From Mactra quadrangularis (Eukaryota > Mollusca > Bivalvia > Venerida > Mactridae): 64,000 bases of DNA. Shown one piece after another: positions 39,301-47,897 of this stretch. The stretch is from assembly GCA_025267735.1 (NCBI GenBank), contig CM046294.1, positions 902,001 to 966,000 on the forward strand, written 5' to 3'. Within the stretch, counting starts at the first letter, position 1. The number at the start of each line of letters is the position of its first letter. Under the pieces are notes generated by a model. It saw only the letters and a program-made list of their open reading frames with translations. It was not told the origin of the DNA and made no database searches. The translations under genes were made by a program, and so were the position numbers.

Positions 39301-42300
39301 AATTGATACTGTGGACGTTAACAAATGACTAAGTTTGTAACTTCCCCCGGGGAATGAGCCCATAACACTAATACAAGGTTTAAGCTGAAACACGCTTGGT
39401 CAGCGAATTGATGGTCGTATACGTCAACAAGTTTGAGGAAAGTATGTAGGCCAGATCCAAATTCGAACCAACTTCCCATGAATTAAAAGCCACACGCACT
39501 TCTTACTACGTTAACCAGATTAGTTGGCAACAAATAAGATACTGTGCATATTTTATGACATCGATTTATAAATTGTTAACCTACTAGAACATGTAAATCC
39601 GTCTCTATCAAGTTCGTAACCAGCTTTACAAGAACATTTGAATGATCCAAGTGTATTGTTACAATAGTGATTGCATTTGGCTTGGCCTGTCGAGCATTCA
39701 TTGATATCTGAAAGAAGAAGGAGAATACATTGCAAAATATGTGCAATCATGGCTTTACGTACACTAAATGACAACGCGTCTTGTAATCAAATGTCGACAA
39801 TAATCTAATTTCATATTCTAATAAATATAACAACAATTATTATCTATTGTATAATTGTTTGCAGTTCTAATTCCCTCTATGGTTTGTTCAAGCATAAAAA
39901 AAGACAAGTATTCTCTTCATGCAATAAGTTAATTAGTTGACACATTGTCTTGTCAAGAAACGTCACATGAAACAATTAAAAACAAACCTGAACAAGAAAA
40001 ACCATTTGATAAAAGTTTAAATCCATTTCTACAACTACACGTAGCTCCTCCTCTATCTGTCAAACAAGTATGTTCACAGCCTCCATTCTGCTCTTTGCAT
40101 GAAAGTCGTCCTGAAATACAAGTATCGTACAATTCTGATAACTTATTAGTTTTTAAGCGCATTCCATAGTATTACATATTTAAATTAAACATGTATTAAA
40201 CGGTAAGTAAACAAAAAAGTCACATATTAAGTAATGTACGAAACAAAAGAGGTGTTGAAAAGTTAATTAAAACATAAATAGCAATAAACAAGAACACACA
40301 AGATTTTAAATATAATGATTAGACTGACTTTAGATCAAAATTTTAAAAAATAAAAATTTAAAAAATAAACTTAAAATTATTTTCTCCAAATTATCAAATT
40401 TATTTACTCTTTTCCATTGTTTTTTCTTTTTAACTTATCATTTTTGGACTAGTAGAATAGTGTTTTGTTTGACTTCATTGAATTTTTAGACTTAATACCA
40501 AATTACACCAACAGTTTTTTTCTTGGTTATGTAAGTCGTTTTGCGTTTAATAGTCATAGTGCGGTTATTCGAGATCATTCAGGTCAAGTAAAAAAGTGCC
40601 ATTAAATAATAGTAACAGTATACAAAAGACATGTATGAGTATTTATTAATACAGGTTATGAATCGTAAAAACATTTTACACAGGTGGGTATTGTGGTTAA
40701 GAGAATAGGGTTTAAATCGTACACAATTTGTTAAGTTCCTCGCCTAGACAAAACCTGATGTACACACATGTAAATCAGATTGTTTATTTTCGAGCGTACA
40801 TTTTTGTAAAAAAGTATCAAAATTAACTTACTACATCCTTTTCCATATCCTGCTGGGGTGTATGGTAAGAAACAATCTGTGCATTTAATATTGTCCGGAC
40901 TTCCACCACAAGATTGTTTACCGCTTTTGCAATGTGCGATGCTAATATGATGACAATCTATAAAAAAAGATACTATAAGCACTCTTAATCTAAATGTTAC
41001 AAATAGTTTATACCCAATGCATTAAATTTATCCGCCAAGGCTAGATTATGGTTTAATGTGGGTAAACAGTGTCACTACAAATGGAACAAATAAGACTACA
41101 ATACTTTATATGCGTCTTACAGAAAAAAATCTGCCATAAAATAACAAAAATAATTTTAATCATTTCAATTACTCCACTTGCCTAACGTTCGATTATTAAT
41201 GTCACACTTCGTCATATGCTTTATTCAAATTAGGTTTTGTACGTTTTAAATTTTATCAATATCTATTAAAATAGAATATAGTTATTTTACCTTGACAACA
41301 CTGTCCAGTTCGCCATGATTTACAATTACAATGTCCACCTATGTACTGTCCACCGTGGTAGCAAAATTGGTTGCAGTTTTCTCTCTGTTTCTCATCTGAT
41401 CCCCAGACGCACTTTCTAGTTCGAGAACGAGTTCCGCCACCACAGGTCTTTGTACATGTTGACCAGTGTGACCAATCATTGGCATTCCAAGATAGCGTAC
41501 ATGAGCAAACTGTAATAGAAAAGTCTGAATGATATAGATTAAATTCAAAGCAAAATCAATTATTTTACCATTCTTCTCACCTTTAATTAAATTTTACGCC
41601 CGCAATTAACATCAATTATAAGGTTGGATACGGCATCTACTATCTTCAAAAGTATAACCCTGCAAATCCCAAATCATCAAAATAAGTATTTCAAATTTAT
41701 CACTACAATGTATTTGTTTACAATAGAATCATTATCACATATAAATTGATCTAAAACCACAATGCGCATCTCAACGACATTTGTATCTGTATTGTCAAAT
41801 GGTCTACATTAACAAAGACAGCGTGTAAGGAGGACAGACAAGTTTGTTTATCGTGATTTCCTATCTTGTATCGACTTAAATGCTATCGACAAAAGGAAAT
41901 TTCTGTAGGATACGGAAAAATATTCATACTTATCTAACATTTCAATCTTTGTAATATGCACTATAAGCACGGCCATTTTCATCTTACAACATCAGCATTT
42001 GTGATATATTTTTAAAGAATACGTGCTAAATACCGAACATTCAATCTTAAGCCTTGATATACGATTATCCTCACAGTGCGACATTGTCATTGCGTACAAT
42101 GGATCGATATCAGTTTTTGAAAAATAAGAAAATCAGAAGTGTGATTTGTTATTATTTTCTAGTAAACAATTAGCTAACCACAGACTGTTGTGCATACCGA
42201 ACTATTATACATTCATCTAATATCTTGAATCCGAATTCTGAATTTTGAGGAAAACTTGTAATATGGAAATGTTATTAAAAAGAGAACATTTTTCTCTTTT

Positions 42301-42800
42301 GTGCTCAGGTACACATTAGAGCTGCAAATATGCTCTTTAAGCAGAAAGGAGCGAGAACCGTGCACCCTCGTTCTAAACATTAGCTGATGATAGAACAAAC
42401 ATGGACTGATCTCCAACTAAAAAGTACCTGCTTATAAAAATCTCAGAGTAGGACTAAATGAAACGCTAAAACTGTTTAGAAAGACCAAGTCCATTTGTTT
42501 TGGATGAGATTCGACAAATTCAATACTTTTATCAACCAACATTTAAACACAATTGGGCTCGTTTAATACGAACTTAACGACCGCTGATTATCATTTTCCA
42601 AACAGTTAACAAATTTCTTATTTAGCGTTTCATCGTTTTGAATTTAAGTATTATAGCTCCAGGATTTTTCCAAAATATCCGAGAAGTTTTAGCCGACGTT
42701 GCTAAGGTCAAAATGAATTTTAAAGTAAAGGTACAAAGTGTATCTTACCTACGACTTCTAAGACGTTAGCTATGATGATCAAAAACACTATGCCCTTCAT
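23169..42800 (-). CDS. Large type I membrane protein: signal peptide, TSP1, Cys-rich, nine EGF, unknown ectodomain, Ig, TM (2029 aa)
   Basis: Twenty minus-strand coding exons, 5' to 3': 42749-42800, 41291-41509, 40832-40957, 39988-40110, 39585-39707, 38761-38883, 38362-38484, 37564-37680, 37043-37165, 36238-36360, 35924-36037, 34208-34333, 31697-32582, 30764-30884, 30282-30438, 26862-29837, 26456-26611, 24869-24949, 24201-24306, 23169-23283. Each has GT and AG borders and all phases agree; the sum is 6090 nt, that is 2029 residues plus TAA. Start [17 protein letters not shown] is a signal peptide. Modules: TSP1 about 18-90; Cys-rich 91-132; EGF 133-497; unrecognised 498-1840; Ig about 1845-1928; linker; TM about 1963-1987; tail RRRKSRKEG to the end. 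It looks like an adhesion or recognition receptor, but the architecture matches no protein I can name. The alternative is that two neighbouring genes were joined; the unbroken phases argue against this. Confidence 0.8.
24869..24949 (-). CDS. Juxtamembrane linker exon
   Basis: 81 nt, phase 1 to 1, encodes [20 protein letters not shown] and then PKILENK: acidic, with one NES glycosylation site, between the Ig and TM exons. Its symmetric phase means it could be skipped without a frame change. Confidence 0.75.
26456..26611 (-). CDS. Immunoglobulin-domain exon (second half of the Ig fold)
   Basis: Encodes [45 protein letters not shown]. The first half ([16 protein letters not shown]) ends the preceding 2976-nt exon. 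Conserved Cys-Trp-(DSxxYxC) spacing marks an I-set or C2-like Ig domain interrupted by an intron. N-glycosylation sites NVS and NLS. Confidence 0.85.
26862..29837 (-). CDS. Very large internal exon (992 codons): coiled coil, Cys cluster, LxGAK heptads, RKKR site
   Basis: Encodes about residues 886-1877. Order: a helical Asn-glycosylated part (many NxT/S), a beta-rich stretch ([37 protein letters not shown]), a charged coiled coil at about 1262-1344 ([20 protein letters not shown]), a cysteine cluster at about 1345-1405 ([18 protein letters not shown]), eight heptads at about 1420-1476 of the type [21 protein letters not shown], then RKKR at 1565-1568, then helical segments up to the start of the Ig fold. 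The opposite-strand frames of 60-156 codons in this interval are shadows. No known domain was recognised except the Ig start. Confidence 0.88.
30282..32582 (-). CDS. Three exons of the unrecognised ectodomain (residues about 498-885)
   Basis: Exons 31697-32582, 30764-30884 and 30282-30438. They encode [14 protein letters not shown], then a region with [50 protein letters not shown], and then [37 protein letters not shown]. Alternating hydrophobic residues suggest beta sheets. Few cysteines, so this is not EGF- or Ig-like. It joins the last EGF exon at phase 1 and the 2976-nt exon at phase 1. Confidence 0.8.
31044..31098 (+). mobile_element. Solo SINE-type 3' tail (type D)
   Basis: GGCGCGATATGACCTTTCTG, TGTTGGTGCGCC, TTAAAACCCAAACAAAC. 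Just upstream, (CAA)n with AATAAAGG on the minus strand (30974-31010) looks like the end of another retroelement. Intronic, in the large membrane-protein gene. Confidence 0.7.
32690..33425. mobile_element. Large fold-back element (arms about 310 bp) in the large gene's intron
   Basis: Left arm about 32690-33010 pairs with right arm about 33108-33425. Examples: ATGCTCTAATTCTGTC (32750) with GACAGAATTAGAGCAT (33358); GTACTCCAATATTT (32967) with TATTTTGGAGTACCTTC (33130); ACATTATAGTTCATATTCC (32941) with its complement at 33150. No transposase frame. Lies between exons 34208-34333 and 31697-32582. Confidence 0.8.
34208..40110 (-). CDS. Nine EGF-like exons (residues about 133-497)
   Basis: Each exon is 114-126 nt, phase 1 to 1, and encodes one six-cysteine EGF module. 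Seven start with a calcium-binding D-I-(N/D)-(E/D)-C signature ([71 protein letters not shown]). Two (39988-40110, 38761-38883) lack it and read [19 protein letters not shown]. 35924-36037 is a shorter module ([23 protein letters not shown] type). Uniform symmetric phases allow exon shuffling and skipping. Confidence 0.92.
35370..35659 (+). mobile_element. Full-length family-A SINE with target-site duplication
   Basis: Head GGGTCGATAGCGCAGTTGG, B box GGTTCGAATCCCACC, tail AATGACCTAAATTGTGTTG, ACGGCGTAAACTCCAATAAA. Flanked by CATAACCTCAC (35359-35369) and CATAACATCAC (35660-35670), a direct repeat of 11 bp with one mismatch, which fixes the element ends. Intronic in the large gene. Confidence 0.93.
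37900..40135. repeat. Tandem duplication of about 1.22 kb containing two EGF exons
   Basis: Unit 1 about 37900-38905, unit 2 about 39111-40135, offset 1211-1227 bp. Both exons (123 nt each), the intron between them and about 450 bp of flank (GAAGATTTACATTG, AAACAGAGACTTAT, CTTCTTACTACGTTAACCAG) are repeated. The offset drifts by small indels. The EGF pairs are nearly identical at the protein level. Confidence 0.93.
38930..39080 (-). mobile_element. LINE reverse-transcriptase fragment
   Basis: The minus strand reads [46 protein letters not shown] without a stop: the region after the RT palm/thumb of non-LTR retrotransposons (LFD-x-VxPI-x-Y-E-WG). It lies between the two units of the EGF duplication. 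Confidence 0.75.
40832..40957 (-). CDS. Cys-rich module exon between TSP1 and the EGF modules
   Basis: 126 nt, phase 1 to 1: [19 protein letters not shown], then [19 protein letters not shown]. Six cysteines in EGF-like length, but spacing differs from the canonical EGF pattern. Confidence 0.8.
41291..41509 (-). CDS. Thrombospondin type-1 repeat exon
   Basis: 219 nt: [36 protein letters not shown], then [14 protein letters not shown]. The WSxW and CTxTCGGGxxxRxR motifs are diagnostic of TSP1 repeats; the tryptophan motif may be C-mannosylated and the Thr in CTKTC O-fucosylated (family knowledge). Confidence 0.93.
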
Positions 42801-42832
42801 TGTGGAACTGCATAAAGGGATATGCGAATGTT

Positions 42833-42842
42833 CTTTATATAC
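42833..42842 (-). promoter_or_regulatory. TATA box of the large membrane-protein gene
   Basis: Minus-strand GTATATAAAG about 40 bp upstream of the start codon at 42800. With usual TATA spacing, transcription would start about 10 nt before ATG, so the 5' UTR would be very short. Could be coincidental in AT-rich DNA. Confidence 0.5.
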
Positions 42843-43929
42843 GGCTTCAGTTAGTTCCACATTGATTACATTGTTTGTTCTGAATAATGTGGGGATCTTG
42901 TCTTAGTCTTAAAACGAAGGATGTCTTCCTTCTTTATTCACTTAATATCTATCAAACATTTTTGGGGGAAATTTTGTAAAACAGATAACGGGTCTAAATA
43001 ACGAAACACTCACTAAAATCACTTTTATCAAGCCATTGGCATGTCATGGATAAGTCCATATCAAACAGGAAGACTTCTCTTATCGAGTACCTCGATGGGT
43101 ATATTCAATAAATAAGAATAAAAATAATGATTTAAACAAAACTTATTTGCTGAACTAAACTTTCATGACTTTTCATCAATAACAAATATATATATTCATA
43201 CTGATAGATGATTTCACTAGCCATTATGCACGGAGTAGCACTGAAGTAAGATACCATGTTTTAGGCGAATCATGCCCCGCAGACCTGACATTTTTTTAGC
43301 AATTTGAATGGGTGTCACCACTTGGACTCTTCACCTCATATATTGCAGGTCATATGCAACATGTTACATGGACATTTTCGAACAAAGACTTTACACTCGT
43401 ATAGTTATTTTATGCTTTTTTTCGAATCTTTTCAGTTTTTTGTCTGCTGAAAGATAGATAAAAACTAGAAGTTCGTTTATATTCCAAAGATGAAGTGACG
43501 ATATATCTTGGTTAAACTTACTTTTCACTACACATGCAAATTTAGAAATGGTCCACAAAGTAAAGTTGCATTAAGGCGACGATAGTTTTATAATACACTG
43601 TATACCAATACATCCTCTATCCTATATCAATAAGCTAGTATCTTAATCATTCTCCGTACTAGAACTTGACTGCTTGAACATCGTCTGAGGCAGATCAATG
43701 TAAAAGGTTTTCCCAAGGATCGCATATATATACATGTAGATAACTCAATGGGGGGTTTTAATTGATTAAAATGTCGATTAAAACTGAATGTATGTTAAAA
43801 TAGGTTAACTTGTACACGTACAAGTATGTCGATAAATTAACCGTCTTTGTACAAAGCTACTCACCTGTACCATCATATGCTATACTTAACTTTTTGAAAG
43901 AAATAAATGTTTACAATAAGATATTATTA
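42843..43929. other. Upstream region of the large gene, no recognised element
   Basis: AT-rich sequence upstream of the candidate promoter. No coding exon or repeat recognised. Confidence 0.5.
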
Positions 43930-44068
43930 GTTACACAGTCAGTTACTGACCGGATACGGTGTGATACCGGGTCAGTAAATTAATATTGGGTGAGAGCGTA
44001 GCTCGAGCCCAATATTTATTCACTGACCCGGTATCACACCGTATCCGGTCAGTAACTGACTATGTAAC
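43930..44068. repeat. Near-perfect palindrome, arms about 60 bp
   Basis: GTTACACAGTCAGTTACTG onward (43930-43991) is matched by the reverse complement ending CAGTAACTGACTATGTAAC (44007-44068), with a spacer of about 15 bp (GAGAGCGTAGCTCGA) that is itself partly self-complementary. Only a few mismatches by eye. It can form a cruciform; likely a MITE. Confidence 0.88.
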
Positions 44069-44074
44069 GAATTT

Positions 44075-44254
44075 ATCTTACCGAGTACCCCCATCTGAAA
44101 TTTTGGAGTAGAAAAATAAAGTTTCGTCAGCGCTATCATTTATAAATTTTGTTACTGACTGGATATTAGAATCTACTGACCTAATATGGGATAATACATG
44201 GTCAGCACGTGACCGCTCTCGGCCAATGAAAAACGAGTATTCTGTACGAGGTAA
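44075..44254. mobile_element. Small element with inverted ends
   Basis: TTATCTTACCGAGTAC (44076) pairs with GTACGAGGTAAGATAA (44237). The interior repeats TTACTGACTGGATA-like motifs of the adjacent palindrome, so the two may be parts of one composite element. Confidence 0.5.
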
Positions 44255-44266
44255 GATAAAGAGCTT

Positions 44267-44780
44267 TATAGTAAGATTTCTTTCACCTTACGAAGGTCAC
44301 GGCGCTTACCTTTGTAAATATGGGCTAAACCATTATAAAAGAGGTTTATTCTCAGAGGATTTATTCCCCTTGATCAATGTTAAATTGTAATCATATTTAT
44401 AACTTCAATTATCGAAAGACGGTTTAGCACAGTGGATACAGCTGCGTCTAAAATAACGTTTTTGACACAGTGGTCGGTGGTTATATAATATAAGTAAATG
44501 TATTACATTTTTGACAATTTTTCGCGTGCTTACACATTTCAGACATGATGACCTAACTAACACTTTAAAATCATTTGGATCGTTATATACACTCTTTGTG
44601 TGCACGAGATTCACGAGGGAGAAAAACTTGGATAATTTATATAATACCGACACCATATTATAAGTAATTGTAATTAACGCTTGCTAGTATTGTAGTGCAC
44701 ACCTGTTCACCGCATTCGGATCTTCTTCATAAATATTCAATGCACTTTGACCTTCGTAAGGTGAAAGAAATCTTACTATA
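44267..44780. mobile_element. MITE with perfect 33-bp terminal inverted repeats
   Basis: 44267-44299 and 44748-44780 are exact reverse complements (core TTTCACCTTACGAAGGTCA). Ends are TATA-like, compatible with a TA target duplication of the Tc1/mariner type, although the exact border is ambiguous. The internal open frame (minus 44405-44656) shows no transposase motif, so it is non-autonomous. Confidence 0.85.
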
Positions 44781-44823
44781 CAACAATAATATCGTTTGAA
44801 TTAAAAGTATCATTAATTGCTTT

Positions 44824-44879
44824 CGGCGCGATATGACCTTTCTGTGTTGGTGCGCCGTAAAACCCAAACAAACAAAGCC
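44824..44879 (+). mobile_element. Solo SINE-type 3' tail (type D)
   Basis: TCGGCGCGATATGACCTTTC, TGTGTTGGTGCGCC, GTAAAACCCAAACAAACAAA. Very close to the copy at 31044. Confidence 0.72.
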
Positions 44880-46737
44880 ACTCATACAATTTTTAAGGGT
44901 GATCACCGAATTGTTTCCATCAATTCAAACTATCTCTAGTTACGTCCCTTTGAAATAATAATACAGTGTGTAAGAAAAGAGTTGATAAAAACTATAGAAT
45001 ACCAATGACATTCTCAGGTCCTTGGATCAATTTGTCTTCTAAACAGCATAGGGTTAGGGTTATGCCCTTTATAAATACCACTGACAAAAATAAGCAGTAT
45101 GTAAGTGTACCTGAGCCTTCATATAGACGACATCGCTTAAAGTCCAGTCTTCAAACAAAATTAATATGGAACTATCAACTATTAAAGATTTGGATGACCG
45201 AAAGTCGGGAAAGTCGAAAATATTGGATCGCGTACATTTTATATGATTTGTATGAACTTTGCAACCATATTTTTGCGTTTGTTTTGTTTTTTATATTAGC
45301 TTTTTTTGTTGAAACGACCACTGTACTATAAGTATTGTTGTATTGACTAAATGACATTGGTTTTAAATGAGCTTTATATCTTATGGATTCAGTCCGATTT
45401 AATTGTCGACTTTTCGCAGTTTTTGTGAGTTTAAGTCAAAATTTTAAAAATTGCTATTCAATAAATCACTTTTAAAGCTAGTTTAACCTTTCACATGGTA
45501 AAAATTGCATATGCATTTGTCATGCAACAATATACGTCGTTTCCCACGTATATCTGACAGAGGTAGTTTAGTAATTGATCAGCGATATTGTATCGAAATT
45601 AAATTAAAATACTAAGGTATTACATGACCTATCTGCATTCAATCTTACATAACTTGTTTCAAAGGTTGCCTTTGTTATTGATGTGCGGTTTAGTGTTTTC
45701 GCTGACTTGCGTCTTTCCACTTCTAGACAACAATGCAGCCTTTTTAGCAGATACTGAGACGATGTTGCATGAGTAACATGACTTTTATGTGAATGGATGT
45801 TTAAATCAACCTAAAGATAATGCTAATCTGAACATGGTTCGGTTTAGGGGAGTTCAAAAAGTTATTATTTTATTTATATTAAAAATGAGGCTGATGACTA
45901 TTAGTCATGTTAGTTGACCGCTGTTGAGATATCGACTAAATTTTAGCATTTAAATATGTTAAGACAACATAAACTCATACATTTATGGTTTAAATTGCTG
46001 AGATTTGCCGCTATTTTGCCTCATATTGTTTTTAGTTTTTTTAGAAGAATCTAAATGCATGTTTAGTTACTTTAGCCATTGAGATACAGGTCGTGTTTTA
46101 CTGGCCATATTTTTTTAACTTTAAACAATTCACTTTCTCACTAAAAAGGTAAAATAGCTGATGCTTGTATATATATCATTGCTCCGAGTTAAACACGCCG
46201 CTAATATTTAATATTAATTTTAAATAGTGCATAATTATGAACATAGTAAATTTTATATAGCTAATGATAATTTGTTAATAAAATCAGTTTAAACTAACTG
46301 AACTATAAAAATGTATAAAAATTCACCCCCAAATATTGTTTTTTAATGAAACTGGCAATGTTAATGTACGTAATGTTAACATGAACGACCCATATAATAC
46401 TGTTCAATAATGAAAATTATGTCAACAGTGACTTTCCGTACAAAATAAAATGTAAACGACCCTTAGGTCAACAACTTCCTTCCGTATATACTGTAATTAC
46501 ATCTAAATTTAAACTATTAAAATAATTCATATTCTCGTTTTCTGATATGTTACACCAAGTCAGAAAAATTAAGTTAAAATATACAAAACTTATCATATAA
46601 CTTAAAACGATATTTAATACGAAATGTGATACATGTACATACAAGCGATCGTACAGTAGAGAATAAAATCCCCCAGTAACCAGGCCAACAATCATGTTTG
46701 TTGCGTTACTCTTACATCTTGGTAAAGAACCCACGCG
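44880..46737. other. Intergenic, no convincing gene
   Basis: AT-rich. One frame of 121 codons (44966-45331, +) has a hydrophobic C-terminal stretch but no homology I recognise and no splice context; treated as unsupported. Confidence 0.5.
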
Positions 46738-46812
46738 GTGAGTACTTGTTATAGACAAGGGTCCAGTAAAGCTAGGTTAAGCGCGCTGGTAGCAGTGAAA
46801 CAACCTAAGAAT
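46738..46812 (+). mobile_element. Family-A SINE, 3' half, interrupted (tail resumes 47203-47240)
   Basis: TTATAGACAAGGGTCCAG and AGCTAGGTTAAGCGCGCTGG match the family-A body; after ACAACCTAA the sequence breaks off and resumes as AAAATTTGTGTTAACACAGC and GTTAAACTC. Confidence 0.75.
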
Positions 46813-47202
46813 CAGGGATTAGACGATACGGTCAACACACGATACGATACGTATTGGTTCGAAAGGAGACGATATGATTATGTACGATACGATACAGGTA
46901 GTTATTGTAAAATCACAAACATTCACTTTCTTTTATTTATGATCACAGGTTGTCCAAGGGTTGAGTTGTCTGAGACGTCCATATGTTTAGTTTTCCACCG
47001 GACCTGTTTAACAATCAACCACAGAAATCAAATTTCTTGAACGAATACGGCAACCCTGTCGAATACCGAAAAACCACAGTGACTTCTCCTGGTTACGAAT
47101 GTCAGGGTCGTATCGCGATATATCGTGCTAGGCCACGATGCGTAACATAGAAAGACGTATCGATATTATATCGATATATCGCCATATCGTCTCATTACTA
47201 CT
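46813..47202. mobile_element. DNA element with CGATAC/ATCG-rich ends inserted into the SINE tail
   Basis: Ends ATTAGACGATACGG and CCATATCGTCTCATTA are inverted. Subterminal CGATACGATACG and ATATCGATATATCG repeats. About 390 bp, no transposase frame. Insertion point is the tail module of a family-A SINE. Confidence 0.65.
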
Positions 47203-47593
47203 AAAATTTGTGTTAACACAGCGTTAAACTCAGTAAAAATGAAGAAAGAACCCACACAACTTTATCTTTTACTATAATTGAAAAGTAAGTCGCTGCTCTA
47301 CTCATGTTGGTTTATTGTTTTGGTATAAGATGCCCGGATTATTTTCCTTAAACCTTCTACAAATGGGTTTACTGTTAGAAGAGGCAGGCACGTTTTGTCT
47401 TTTTCTTAAAATAATCATTTTGATGTGAGCATTTAAAAAGGAGACAAATAAAGTTATATTTAGTACATTCTGAAATTGATTTGCCATAATGTCAGTTAAA
47501 AATTAATACCATTAAGGTTCAAGTTGATTTTTTTACTTATTCTCCCCGTTGTTGTAGATCACGTGACTTATGGTCCTGGCTACGCTTAAAAAA

Positions 47594-47890
47594 GCGCCCG
47601 GCTAGCACAGTTGGTAGCACGCAAGTCGACTGTACAAGGGGTCGTGGGTTCGATTCCCGGGCGGAGCATACTTTCCTGGAGCTTGGTCATAAAATTAATT
47701 CTACGGCGATTCTCCCTCATACAATTGATTCTTAATTATGTAGGGCAGTTGTCAGTCACTGACGAAAGTATGCGAATAGTAGTTGGTTAACAGCTTAATC
47801 CAGCGATTTAGCCTTTCCAGGAACAGTAAGTAGGTTGACTGACCGCCGTTATATGACCTACACAATGTGTTGCTACGGCGTAAAAACAAA
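47594..47890 (+). mobile_element. tRNA-derived SINE, family B, near full length
   Basis: GCGCCCGGCTAGCACAGTTG, GGGTTCGATTCCCGGGCGG, TCAGTCACTGACGAAAGTAT, then TATGACCTACACAATGTGTT and ACGGCGTAAAAACAAAAAC. Confidence 0.9.
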
Positions 47891-47897
47891 AACAAAA

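Noticed and set aside
44966..45331. 121-codon plus-strand frame with a hydrophobic C-terminus
   Set aside because: No homology recognised, no signal peptide, no exon context, and composition like its flanks; not strong enough to call a gene.
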